Source of the DNA: Nephrocerus scutellatus
Lineage: Eukaryota; Arthropoda; Insecta; Diptera; Pipunculidae
Reading direction: 5' to 3'
DNA: 64,000 nt
Assembly (NCBI GenBank): GCA_947095585.1
Contig: OX352761.1
Span: forward strand, 59,574,832 to 59,638,831
Part shown: positions 1-9,966 of the stretch, in pieces
How positions within the stretch are numbered: position 1 is the first letter of the stretch
Layout: the number at the start of each line of letters is the position of its first letter
Program-made: the position numbers and the translations under genes
Notes under the pieces: generated by a model
The model's database searches: none
Told to the model about the DNA's origin: nothing
The model's input: the letters and a program-made list of their open reading frames with translations, nothing else

Positions 1-51
1 TGCATTGTTATTCTCTTGTCATATTGTATGATTGTAGTCGAACAAGAACCA
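1..51. repeat. Repeat terminus shared, inverted, with 20595-20648
   Basis: The first ~50 bases are, in reverse complement, nearly the same as 20595-20648 (motifs GGTTCTTGTTCGAC and ACAATATGACAAGAG with one small indel). On the minus strand this sequence starts right after the BEL integrase homology stops (residues DDTW) and replaces the rest of that domain. So another repeat, possibly an LTR or other transposon end, abuts the BEL relic here. The element cannot be named because it runs off the window. Confidence 0.5.
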
Positions 52-1690
52 AGTGTCATCCCGAATTAACACGACTTGACCGACCTGGAGATTTGCTTCC
101 TGTTGCTTCCACCTCAGCCTTTGTTGTAAACTAGGGCCATATTGTTGATACCATCGTCTCCATAAATTTTTTTATTATTTTTAGAACTTCTTTCCAGCGA
201 CAGGCGATTATAAGACAACTTTTTGACATCAGGATACAATAACGAGATCCATTTTGTGCCTATCAAATAATGTGTGGGCGTAAGCACGTCCTCCAAACCT
301 AGACCATTCGTACACAACGGACGGTTATTCAGCATCTATTCTATTTGTACTAGTAGGTTGTGGAGTTCGTCATTTAATTAAACTTGTCACCCGTTAATCT
401 TTTTTTTTTATATACATATATAATTTGCTCACGCGAAAAGGGGTTCGCACCCTTATTATGTTCGGCTATAAGCTTGGCACATCGTGGGCGTTAAGGAAAA
501 GGAGAAGAAGAGTGGACATGTCTATGAGCTTGTGTCTTGAATGCCTGTCGATCATAGTGATGTGGAAAGACAGAGCTTAGCAGAGCACTCCACATACGTG
601 TTGTACGACTGAAGAACGAATCCCTGAACTTAACTTTACGTCCGAAGATGGGTTTAAGGGTAAACTGATGTGCATTTAGAGCGCCACGAGTATTGCGGTT
701 GAATTCAAGGAAAGGTGGCATGCAACTGGCTATTTCTCTTGAGCACCGTTGGTGGAAGAAGCAATGAAACAGTGAAAAGCAGGAGACGTTTCTGCGGTGT
801 TCAAGCGAATCTATTGATTTCGCAATGTTTTCGTCGCCGATTCATCGCACGGTTTTGTATTCTATCTAGTTGATGCAAGGTGGTTTTAGGCGCACCAGAC
901 CAAATATGACAATTGTACTCAAGTTTAGGGCGAATAAAAGCCTTGTAGATAGTAGCCAGATCAGAGGGAGTGAAATATTTCTTGCACCGCGTTTTAATGG
1001 ACTTTACCCTAGCCTCCCAAAGGCCACCGAAGTGAGGTACTTGCACAGGAATGAAGTCCCAATTTGTTTGACGCTTCCTCATCACCCGGGACGCGATTTC
1101 ATCTTGTTTCTGGATTACAAATTGAATTAAACTGTCTAATATAATCTTAGCCCCACGGAATTTAGAGCCATTATAGGAGAACACGTCGGTAAATGGTTCC
1201 CTTGTTGCTATAAATCGATCAAAGGCAGCTAAGAATGAGTCAGTAGACAAATCTGTGGTGATTTCTATATGTAGAGGATTTGTGCACATGCATACGAATA
1301 TACATATAAAACTCTTTCTAGTCCGTTAACCACGACCATGTATCAGGACCCTACAAACGGGTCCGACAAGGTCAACGCCAGTGCGCAGAAAAGGTTTCAC
1401 CAATTCCACTCTTTCAACAGGTAACATTCCCATCTTCTGGCCAACCGTTTGAGGGTTTTGTTTAATACATATGACGCACTTCAAAAAAACTCCTTTTATT
1501 CTGCTTCAAACCCCCAACATCCAATATTTATTTTGGAGTAAGTAAGATGGACCACAGTTAAAACTCGTAATGTACTGCTCTATAATTAATTTCTTTACAA
1601 TGGGATCATGCTTAGGTAATACAATTGGATGCCTTGATCATAAGCAATTGGTGCATTTTCGATTCGACCCCGTACTCAGCCCTAGATCAT
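52..1690 (-). pseudogene. BEL/Pao retrotransposon integrase relic (copy 1)
   Basis: Reading the minus strand from 1690 down, a degenerate BEL/Pao pol shows the usual order. It has the LNPFIDD stretch before the integrase, LPKHDPIVKKL, a zinc-finger part (CVIC...NPQTVGQKMG), the MLPVERV and GVDLVGP start of the core, HIEITTDLSTDSFLAAFDRF, PHFGGLWEARVKS, then after an interruption LVQIE, LNNRPL, LTPTHYLIG and LQVGQVVLIRDDTW of the C-terminal DUF5641 domain. The enzyme would insert the element's cDNA into host DNA. Several stops and frameshifts, a Y in place of the second catalytic D region (FSYNGSKF, normally DNG), and a CR1 insertion at 400-990 make it dead. The matching RT/RNase H part is at 10527-10966 on the same strand; the gap is filled by later insertions. 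Residues between RNase H and the integrase finger appear to be missing. Confidence 0.85.
400..990 (-). mobile_element. 5'-truncated CR1-clade LINE fragment inserted in BEL integrase
   Basis: On the minus strand the sequence switches at about 990 from BEL integrase to the C-terminal part of a CR1-type reverse transcriptase. It reads CKKYFTPSDLATIYKAF, RPKLEYNCHIWSGAP, HQLDRIQNRA, then after a frameshift DSLEHRRNVSCFSLFHCFF, TRGALNAHQFTLKP, KFRDSFFSRTTRMWSALLSS and YDRQAFK. An A-rich 3' tail lies at 400-410, after which BEL integrase resumes. Severe 5' truncation and an A-rich tail are what target-primed reverse transcription leaves behind. Only a few BEL residues are missing at the junction, so this is a simple insertion. 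No clean target duplication was found. Confidence 0.8.
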
Positions 1691-1710
1691 CGATAAATGG
1701 GTTAAGAGTT

Positions 1711-2244
1711 AAGATAGTAAAGCGAGCTTCTCAGCTCGCCATATGGATAATTGTAATTCAACCTAAAGACTGAATTATCTTAAAAGGATTTTACTTAAAA
1801 AAACCTTTTTTTTCTCCTAAACCCTGAATAAAATAAAAAACTCATAATTACATCATTGCAAGCTGAGCGCTTAACAATAATTATTTTAAAACCTCTGACC
1901 TGTAAATTCTGTAAAATTCTGACCTGTAGATGTATATATGTATATATATTATAAAAAAAATACACGCGTGACACGTCATAGCAAGTTTTAAAACAAGTAT
2001 TTAAAAAAAATTACACGCGCCACACGCGACATGTGACACGCGTCAAGTCATCGCAAGTCAAGTTTTAAAACAAGTACCTTTTAAAAAAAATTGCACGCGC
2101 CATACGCGACGCGCGACACGTCTTCGAAAGCCAAGATTTAAAACAAGTTTGTCCGATTGTATATTGCGATTTCTACCAGTCAGAATTTGATGGGACTTGT
2201 TTTAAAACAATTGGTAAGCGCTTGGCTTGCGATGACGTGACGCG
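1711..2244. repeat. Foldback-like element, left arm with reiterated subrepeats
   Basis: This arm is an inverted match to 10191-10526 and, over its outer part, to 13626-13877. From the outer end inwards it has a hairpin (GCGAGC-TTCTCA-GCTCGC at 1722-1739), a conserved block with TTCAACCTAAAGACTGAA, a T/A-rich zone, the CTGACCTGTAGATGT block, then about three degenerate subrepeats of roughly 70-80 bp. Each subrepeat contains ACGCGCCACACGCGAC-type CpG-rich words, an A-tract and TTTTAAAACAAGT. Near 2160 the orientation flips to the plus sense, marking the centre of the fold. The element interrupts the BEL relic and is itself interrupted by the provirus at 2245. No coding capacity is visible. Confidence 0.65.
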
Positions 2245-2600
2245 AGTTATGTACTTGTGTGGTGGAATTCAACCATAGGAGTCATAACCTCGACCTCGAA
2301 CATTCAACTTGCACAAAGAATGCACTTGGTTTCAAGTTGCAGCACTTCGTTAAAGTGCTGATAGTAAAATTATGATTTTAATAATATGTAGTTATTGCGA
2401 AGCAGCGGAAATGCTTGCCAAGCATTATATAATTATTGTGAACTTATTTTGTAAATTTCAAGTTAAGACTAACGGCAGTCTGGTCTTAACTTTACACCTG
2501 AATAAAAGTACTTCTAAAATAATTCGGAAGTTTTTTCTTTTTTATCGTTTCTTAATTTTTCCTAAATTAAAATTAAAAGGATTGTACAAGAGTTCATTTC
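2245..2600 (+). repeat. Provirus 5' LTR
   Basis: Its first ~200 bases match 9967-10170 with few differences. It begins at AGTTATGTACTTGTG, resembling errantivirus LTR starts, and ends just before the primer site. A perfect 9-bp stem (AGTTAAGAC at 2461-2469 with GTCTTAACT at 2483-2491) lies just upstream of AATAAA (2501-2506), where a polyadenylation signal in the R region would be expected. The exact 3' end of the LTR is set by the primer site and could be off by one or two bases. Confidence 0.85.
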
Positions 2601-2618
2601 TGGCGCAGTCGGTAGCAT
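2601..2618 (+). promoter_or_regulatory. Primer binding site, tRNA-Ser type
   Basis: TGGCGCAGTCGGTAGCAT directly follows the LTR. This is the primer site used by 17.6/297-type errantiviruses. Reverse transcription of the RNA would start here from the 3' end of the annealed tRNA. Confidence 0.85.
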
Positions 2619-2885
2619 CAGGAAAAACGTTTCTGATCCAAAGAGAACGAACCAATTAGTTCGATTAATAACGGCATACAATTTTTTTTGATTGACTACA
2701 AATCAGTTAACAAGAAAAATAATGCAAAATAAAATAAAGTAACAATTCCTATGCTATTGACTAAAAATCAGTCAAAAAAGGAATTAAAGAAAAATCGGAG
2801 ATACATAGTGCAAATGCAAAGTTAAATAAAGAAAAGTGAATTAAGAAAAAATCATCATTTCGCAAACCAGACAACAGTAGCCATC

Positions 2886-3405
2886 ATGAAGGAGATAGGA
2901 TACATTAAAGAATTCAATGGTAACCGAAACGATCTGACGCAATATTTAAACGTCGTTGAAGGCCACATCAATTGTACATCAGTCTCACAGCGATCCGCAA
3001 CCTGGAGTGCTATATTCCAAGGAAAAGTCGTAGGAAGAGCCAAGGAGTTATTACTCACAAATGGAGCTACAACCTGGAAAATGGCAAGAAACCTGCTAAA
3101 GAACCATTTCAGGCCAATCATCGATCAGAAGTACATCATCAAAAAAATTATTTATTTAAAAGTAAGTTAAGTAAGTTCAGTATTAGATTTAACAAATAAT
3201 ATTGAAAATTGTATGAATGAAATTCATACAGTAATAATGTACGAAAACAACACCGAAAGTTTAAAAACACATTTATACAGCTTAGTTGTTAGTAAAATTC
3301 GAGAATTAGCTATCGGTAATCTTGCTAGGGAAATTCGGGATAATTTTGATTTACATGAAATCAAAATAATATTATACTCGTATATTGGATTCGACCAAGG
3401 TAATA
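2886..3405 (+). pseudogene. Errantivirus gag, N-terminal part
   Basis: From ATG at 2886 the reading frame starts MKEIGYIKEFNGNRNDL, which resembles the capsid opening of 17.6-like gag, and continues with FQGKVVGRAKELLLTNGATTW and LLKNHFRP. A frameshift near 3170 and a stop near 3199 break it. Gag-like sequence then resumes in frame at 3213 (LYSLVVSKIRELAIGNLAREIRDNFDL, then YSYIGFDQGN). Gag would form the particle shell. The mariner at 3406-5188 cuts the gene at a TA; the second half is at 5189-5575, and the frames on the two sides are compatible, consistent with a simple insertion. Confidence 0.75.
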
Positions 3406-3504
3406 AAGGGTCCGCCAAATAACTTTTTTTTTTTTGAAAATGCTATAAAAAAAAACTACTGAATATTTTCTCAAATTTCTTTTTTTATTTGAAAGTACAA
3501 AGTA

Positions 3505-3795
3505 AAGGGTGTTTTTTTGGGAGGTTTGTTTTTCCGATAGATGTCGTTTTAATTTATGACAGTTGTTTTGACAGCTCAAAGTGGCATTTCTACTCAGTAT
3601 TGTTTGGCAAATCATTAAAAAAAAAAAAAATTACATTTGTGAAAAATAGTCGTGGTAGCCATATGCCAGAAATTGTGTTTAAATGTTAAATGCCAAAAAA
3701 TTATCTACCAAATAAAAAAAAATTTTGGTCATTTCATAATTTAATATGTGTTTTATTCAAAAAAAAAATCGGCAACCTCTTAAAAAAACACCCGT
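3505..3795. mobile_element. MITE 1 of a head-to-head pair
   Basis: A 291-bp non-coding unit starts AAGGGTGTTTTTTTGG and ends AAAAAAACACCCGT, so it has short inverted ends of the form ACGGGTGTTTTTTT...GAGGTT and a TA on each side (3503-3504, 3796-3797). It matches MITE 2 along its whole length in the opposite orientation. TA flanks and the small size suggest a Tc1/mariner-mobilised MITE; its ends differ from those of the surrounding DD41D mariner. Confidence 0.75.
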
Positions 3796-3803
3796 TAGAT
3801 ATA

Positions 3804-3964
3804 ACGTGTTTTTTTAAGAGGTTGCCGATTTTTTTTTTGAATAAAACACATATAAAATTATGAAATGACCAAAATTTTTTTTTATTTGGTAGATAATTTT
3901 TTGGCATTTAACATTTAAACACAATTTCTGGCATATGGCTACCACGACTATTTTTCACAAATGT

Positions 3965-4000
<36 letters not shown>

Positions 4001-4115
4001 CATAATGATTTGCCAAACAATACTGAGTAGAAATGCCACTTTGAGCTGTCAAAACAACTGTCATAAAATAAAACGACATCTATCGGAAAAACAAACCTCC
4101 CAAAAAAACACCCGT
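3804..4115. mobile_element. MITE 2, inverted copy of MITE 1
   Basis: A near-exact inverted copy of 3505-3795, separated from it by only TAGATATA. The main difference is a greatly lengthened T-run (about 3967-4000). It ends CACCCGT followed by TA at 4116-4117. Together the pair forms a ~610-bp palindrome able to fold into a long hairpin. Confidence 0.78.
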
Positions 4116-4148
4116 TACAATCCGGTTAACAATGAAAAATAATTTCAT

Positions 4149-5075
4149 TCAAATGGCTGCTCGGCTGGCCATGCAGTAGCCTACACGATCGGTCCAATTT
4201 TTAAGCACATTATCGATTGTGTGCAGCTGTATTTCACCAATGGCTTCACGAATATTGTCCTTTAAAGCGTCAATTGTCTCTGGCTTGTCGGCGTAACACT
4301 TATCTTTTAGGGCACCCCACAAATAATAGTCCAACGGTGTCAAATCGCAGCTTCGAGGTGGCCAAACGACATCAGCTCTGCGGCTGATAATGCGATCTTC
4401 AAAAACAGGGCGCAAAACATCGAGTGTAGCTTCGGCTGTGTGGCACGTTGGGCCGTCCTGTTGAAACCAAATGTTGCCAATATCCTCCTCTTCAATTTTT
4501 GTGAGCAAAAATTCGTTCAACATGGCCCGATAACGATCGCCATTGACTGTAACGGCCACTCCTTGCTCATTTTCGAAGAAAAATGTCCCAATTATGCCTC
4601 TGGACCAAAATCCGCACCAAACAGTGACTCGTTTTGGGTGTACCGGCTTTTCAATGTATGCGTGCGGGTTTTCTGTGCCTGGATGGTCAGTTGGCTTCAA
4701 CTCCTGAACCAATTGGACTTTGTATGGCGTCATACCAAGGTCTTTATGCAAAATTCGTCTCAATGATGTCTCCGAAATGTTCAATTGTTGAGAACGACGG
4801 TGAATTGATGTTGATGGCGCTTCATGCACACTTTCTGCCACAGCATCAATATTCTCGGGTGTACGCACTGTTTTTGGCTTTTCACGCTTTGGTTTATCGA
4901 TGAGGATGCCAGTTTCTTTCACTTTTTTCACAAGATAACGAACATACGGAGCTGACGGTGCTTCTCTTCTTCCAAAATCCGTACGCAATTTTCGCACACA
5001 TTCTGCAACATTACCATGATTTTCAAAGTAATGTCGCAATATTTCCCAGCATTGTTCAAGCGTATACACAACCAT
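4149..5075 (-). pseudogene. DD41D mariner transposase with deleted first catalytic region
   Basis: The 308-residue frame starts MVVYTLEQCWEILRHYFENH, a helix-turn-helix DNA-binding domain. It then has KTVRTPENIDAVAESVHEAP and SLRRILHKDLGMTPYKVQL, and the C-terminal catalytic domain with WFQQDGPTCHTA (second D, normally QQDGA) and WPPRSCDLTPLDYYLWG (third D). 41 residues separate the second and third catalytic aspartates, the DD41D spacing of the rosa group. After LKPTDHP (about residue 132) the frame jumps straight to GTENPHAYIEKP. About 45-60 residues that should hold the first catalytic D are missing, although the frame stays open. The protein could perhaps bind the ends but could not catalyse transposition. 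Confidence 0.88.
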
Positions 5076-5188
5076 TTTCGTTCAGCGGACGGATACAACT
5101 AATTATCTGTCAAATCAGACATGAGCTAAGTGTTACCATTCACGAAATAAGCACTAGTTGAAAAAAAAACTTTAGATGGCGGACCCTT

Positions 5189-5575
5189 TATAATAGAAAG
5201 AAATAACAGAGGTGATAATCATGACAGAAGAGTAGGACAATTCAGAAGCAACAGACAAGTTCCAGAACAACAGTATCAACAAAGACAATTTAATAATTTT
5301 GGACAGTATAGGCAACCATACAATACGTTTAGACAAAACGACCGAACGAGACCATCTTTTAGCCCGGAACAGAACCAAAGGCATTCCTATTTACAAGGAC
5401 AAAACAATCAAATAAGACCCTTTAGTAATTCAGAACAGCAAAGAAGATTCTCTAATCCATCAGGACAAAATCGTAATGACAGCCAAAATCCTCAAGCAAT
5501 GGAGGAAGAAAATCACTCAATAGAAGCTCCGGTTTTTATGAACAGAGCCTCAAAGGAAAAGTTCAAGTAGTATTT
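5189..5575 (+). pseudogene. Errantivirus gag, C-terminal N/Q/R-rich part
   Basis: After the mariner, gag continues in a frame rich in Asn, Gln, Arg and Phe (for example ERNNRGDNHDRRVGQFRSN and SEQQRRFSNPSGQNRND), ending with MEEENHSIEAPVFMNRASK and a stop at about 5568-5570. This basic tail would bind the RNA genome. The pol frame overlaps and lies in the -1 frame near CTCAAAGGAAAAG, as expected for a -1 ribosomal frameshift between gag and pol in this group; the slip site itself was not proven. Confidence 0.75.
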
Positions 5576-8224
5576 AATGTAGGTAATAAAAAACATTTTT
5601 GTCTTATTGATACCGGATCAAAAATGACAATTGTTAATACAAGAAATTTAGATTGTAGTACATTTAAAATTTTGCAGGAAGTCGACATAGATCTTACGAC
5701 AGTCAATAGTCTAACGTCAGAAAAATTAAAAATCTTGCAAGTTCCAATTTCTCACGAATTCGGATTTAATTCTAATGTATTTCTGCAAGCATACGGTATG
5801 CACCTACCAAATAAATCATACAGTCTTCTGCTTGGTATGGATGTTTTAAGCAATCTAGTTGAAAGTATAAACGTACTAAAGAACGAAATAAGATTGGTAA
5901 ATAAAACATTAATTCCTATAGTACCGTACGTAGATGATACGTTTAACTTTTTTGAGTTAGACAAATGTCGTAATCCTCAATTAGAATTCCTAAACTCAGA
6001 GGAGAATGCAGAAGTTAGAGAATTATTGAAAAAATATGAAAAACTTATTTATAAAGAGGGAAACCCGCTTACAAATACAGAAAGCGTTTTACATGAAATA
6101 AAGCTAACCACCGATCAGCAAATAAACGCAAAATTATACAGATTTCCTCCTAAGCATGAAGAAGAGATCAGAACACAAATTACTGACATGGAAAAACAAG
6201 GTATTATTCGTAAATAGTAAAGCCGTTATGCTTCTCCAGTCGTAGTTGTTGCAAAAAAAACCTGACAATGAAGGGAATATAAGTTATAGATTGTGCGTCG
6301 ATTACAGGGCATTAAGTGACGTCACGGTAGACGATAAATATCCTCTACCTAAATTAGACAGTATACTCGATAAACTAGGCAGAGCACAGTATTTCTCCAC
6401 CCTCGATTTACCGAAGGGATATTATCAAATGAAGGTCCATCCTGAAGATATACATAAGACAGCATTTGTAACGCCAAATGGTCTATATGAATTTGTCAGA
6501 ATGCCTTTTGGGCTTAAAAACGCCCCAATGACGTTTCAACGTTTTATGAACGATATACTAAGAGAATATGTAGGAAACATTTGTACAGTGTACCTTGACG
6601 ATGTTCTTATATTTTCAACATCATTAAAAGAACATCTGAATTCTATGGAAAAAATATTCAGCAAACTTGCAGAACACAATCTCCAGATACAATTAGGTAA
6701 ATGTTCCTTTCTGAAAAAGAACACAGAATACTTAGGCCATATCCTCACCTCTGAAGGCATGAAGCCTAATCCTAATAAAGTAGAAGTTATTCAGAAATAC
6801 AAATTACCATTAACTGATAAACAATTGAAAGCATTCTTAGGTAGTACAGGTTTTTATCGTAAGTTTATCAAATGCTATTCCAAAATAGCATACCCGATGG
6901 TAAAATATTTGAAAAAGAATATGAAAATCAATAGCAACGACCCAGAATATATTCAGGCGTTCGAGAAATTAAAAGAAAATCTTGTTAAGCATCCCATACT
7001 TAAATTCCCTGACTTCGACAAACCTTTTGTCTTGTATACCGATGCTAGTAGCAACCTATATGTTATGCTTCTCGTACACTAAATGATCACGAGAAAAATT
7101 ATTCAGTAACTGATCGTGAATTTTTAGCCATTATATGGGCTACCTCATACTTTAGACCGTATCTATGGGGGAAGAAATTTAAAATCATTACGGACCATAT
7201 GCCTATGAAATACTTAACAAAAAAATACAATGGAAAAGAATTCAGCCAAATAAATCAACGATGGCTACTAAAATTACAAGAGTTCGAATTTGACATTGAA
7301 TATTTACAAGGTAAAGAGAATAAAATCGCCGATTTCCTTAGTAGAATTCCTGGCGAAATCAATGATACATCAGAAGATGAAACAGTACATTCAGCAGAAG
7401 AACAAATGTTAGACCATATTGAAATTAAACAAGGCATTGTTAACACTTATAAAACTCAATTAATGTTGAAAAACTCAGTTGATACGGAACTAGAAATATT
7501 GCATAACAAACATATAATTCAGGTAGATATGACTAAGAGTGAAACAGATTGGAGAGATTTATTCAAAAGAACAATTACAACAGGAGTTATAGGAATATAT
7601 ACAGAATTAGAAAATTCAGAATATAATAAAGTACAAAAAGTGCTAATAGAAATGTATGGACATGACAAACAAATAAAATTATAAACTTCTTAAAAGGGCA
7701 AGAAATTTAAAGACTCTTGAAGACGCTCATAGACAAAGTAATCACTCAGGAATAATAGAAACATATCATACATTAAAAGATAAAATATATTTTCCGGGAC
7801 TTATTAAAGAAATCTGAAAAATAATCGGAAATTGCCAAACTTGTCAAGAAGGTAAATACGATAGTAGACCAATAAAACCCAAATTCAAGCTAACAGAAAC
7901 CCCAAGTAAAGGAAACGAAATCTTGCACATGGATATCTATCATTTCAATAAATTAATTTATCTGACATTTATAGACAAACTAAATAAAAAAGCATACGGA
8001 TACAGGTTAGATAGTGAGAATTGGGCTAAAAAGTTAGAATGCATTGAAGAACAATTAACAAAATTCGGAAAACCAAAAAAAGTTATCTATGACAACGAAT
8101 TTAACTCAGAAAACATTAAAGAATATTTTCGAGAAGAAGGAATTGAAATGCATTTCACTAAGCCAAATTCCCACACTGGAAATTCTGACATAGAAAGACT
8201 TCATTCGACGTTACTCGAAATTTA
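5553..8224 (+). pseudogene. Errantivirus pol: protease, RT, RNase H, integrase (broken)
   Basis: The aspartic protease has its active-site DTGS at 5609-5620. RT contains LCVDYRALSDVTV, FSTLDLPKGYYQ and the catalytic YLDD (6591-6602). RNase H starts with LYTDASS near 7034 and ends HMPMKYLTKKYNG, WLLKLQEFEFDIEYLQGKEN and ADFLSRI. The integrase has an HHCC finger (about 7725-7850), then the triad in HMDIY (7927), YDNEFNS (8088) and SDIERLHSTLLE (8185-8218). Damage seen: two stops plus a one-base slip at an A-run near 6215-6260, a short in-domain deletion and stop in RNase H around 7065-7085, several stops and a frameshift at 7682-7820, and a stop after the integrase core at 8223. The enzymes would copy and integrate the element; none can be made whole from this copy. 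Confidence 0.85.
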
Positions 8225-8520
8225 ACTTACCATTAAAGACAAAGACATTTCAACAGAAAATTATACAAGGCTATTGAAACTTACAACAATAGATATAATT
8301 CGACCTTATGGATGAGCCTCAATCAAGCCGTAGTTACCAATCAGGAATATTTGAAAAAAAAAAAAAAAGATAGAGCAAAATAAGGAAAAAATGTTGGAAA
8401 AAAGAAATATTTGTAGAGAAAACTATCAGGAAAATCGCAACGAAGGTTATATAAGAAACTATAAACATCTGAGACACAAAAATGAGACATACTACAGAAA
8501 ACACAAACTAAAGAACATTC
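8225..8520 (+). pseudogene. Integrase C-terminal tail and pol-env junction
   Basis: Weak open stretches continue after the integrase core, including an A12-13 run near 8357 that breaks the frame. They resume with ENYQENRNEGYIRNYKHLRHKNETYYRKHKL-like basic sequence, typical of the degenerate integrase tail before env. Exact ends cannot be drawn. In errantiviruses env is translated from a spliced RNA; no splice sites are claimed here. Confidence 0.5.
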
Positions 8521-9925
8521 ATGCTATGAACATTAAAAGACCTAATAAATTTACAGGTACCCAAGTGGCTGACCATAATGATGGTAATGACGATAGCAAT
8601 CAAAGAGACAGCATCCACACTAATAATGACACCTATTCAAACCAACAATGGATACAACTCAACAGGGGACTAGTCGAAATAATAAATAATAGCCAGACGA
8701 TATTACATATTATAGACACCAAAAAAATTCTAGCAGCAATAGAACAAACAGAAATAAACTTACAGTCTCTAAAGCAATTACACCTGCTACTAGACAGAAA
8801 AGAAGACTTGTGAATATCGTAGGATCTGCACAGAAATGGTTGTTTGGAACGATGGACGATACAGACATACAAGACATCATAGGACATATGAAGGTACTAG
8901 ACGCAAACAATCATGCAGCAATAACAAATGTCAACAAAGAGATGAAAATAAGCAGTCAATTTATGGACTCCATTAATAATTTTAAAACAACCGTAGAAAA
9001 AGATAGAATGCTTATATCCGATGCATACAATAATATTACAGGTAGTCAAAATGAAATTTTAACAAAAATACATAAAACAGACCAATTATTGAAATTAAAA
9101 GCCTTAGAGAATAAAATAGACAATATATTAGACAACATAGCATCTGCTAAACAAGGAATACTTCATCAAAGTATTCTGACAGCCAGAGAAATAGAATTAT
9201 CAAACATTGACTTTTACAAACTTAAATACACCAAAATAGGACTGATGAGTTATGACCAAGACCGTTTAATTTTAGTTTTTAGACTACCCAAAGACTACAT
9301 TCAGGCAGAACTTAAAATGATTATCTTAATGCCAAATAAATATAAAAAAGAAATAGAGTTCGAAATTCGAAAACTATAGAAATAAATAACACAACATTCA
9401 CATATAATCCGAATAACTTATATTTAAAAGAACTGAATGTAAGCAATAGTTGTTTAACCCAAAATGAATGTGTCTACCTGGTCAACAATAAAAAGCAAGT
9501 AATTAAAATTGATGATAATACTTTAATATGTAAAAATTTAGAAAAAGAACAACTTTTAAATAAATGTGACGATAGAAAAAAAAACTGTCTGGAAACTATA
9601 TTATAAATGTACACAATTGCTCTATAAGCATATTAAATATATATCCATTACCAACTCAAATTTAGAATTTATTCAACAATTTTACTACGAAGATAATGAA
9701 AATGTAAAGATACAAGAGAAATTAAACTTTGAGGAAATTGTAAAAATACAACAAATTGAAAATATCAAAAAGATTGAAGAATTACGATATCATAGAAACC
9801 TTAACTATATCAGTACATCTAGCATTCTAATTATTGTAATATTAATTATTATTGTAATAATAGTCATTTGCCAAACTAATAAGAAAATAAAAGTAAAAGT
9901 AAATAACATTACCAAAAACAAATGA
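8521..9925 (+). pseudogene. Errantivirus env-like glycoprotein gene (broken)
   Basis: The gene resembles the insect retrovirus envelope proteins related to the baculovirus F protein. Visible parts: an N-terminal segment (QWIQLNRGLVEIINNSQ, then IEQTEINLQSLKQ), a basic furin-like site RQKRR (8792-8806) followed by LVNIVGSAQKWLFGTMDD, a long helical region, a segment with scattered cysteines (about 9440-9620), and a C-terminal transmembrane stretch of Ile/Val residues (about 9823-9871) with a short basic tail. A frame change just before the cleavage site, a stop at 9377-9379 and another frame change near 9600 interrupt it, so no functional protein can be made. It would otherwise sit in the membrane and mediate cell-to-cell spread. 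Confidence 0.75.
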
Positions 9926-9955
9926 CACTCCTTAGATTCAGGAGAATCTTGAAAG

Positions 9956-9966
9956 TAAGAGGGGAG
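9956..9966 (+). promoter_or_regulatory. Polypurine tract
   Basis: TAAGAGGGGAGA immediately precedes the 3' LTR, where the purine-rich primer for plus-strand DNA synthesis is expected in Ty3/Gypsy elements. Confidence 0.75.

Larger units (their letters stand above)
3406..5188 (-). mobile_element. Mariner of the DD41D (rosa-like) group, internally deleted
   Basis: The element is bounded by inverted ends: AAGGGTCCGCCA at 3406 and TGGCGGACCCTT ending at 5188. T/A-rich runs follow inside each end, and a TA duplication flanks it (3404-3405, 5189-5190). It carries a transposase gene on the minus strand (4149-5075) and two head-to-head MITEs (3505-4115) between the left end and the gene. A 3'-truncated relative is at 34747-35214. 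Because it is inserted in provirus gag, it transposed after the provirus had integrated. Confidence 0.88.

Noticed and set aside
1570..1773. Plus-strand frame ending VKRASQLAIWIIVIQPKD, matching the end of a frame at 13818
   Set aside because: The shared peptide is simply the terminal hairpin block of the foldback-like element read by chance in both copies.
3505..4115. Assembly artefact producing an inverted duplication
   Set aside because: The two arms differ in T-run length and several bases and each has its own complete ends with TA flanks, so two real MITEs are more likely, although read support was not available.
4440..5161. Plus-strand open frames opposite the DD41D transposase
   Set aside because: Shadows of the minus-strand gene; no family features.
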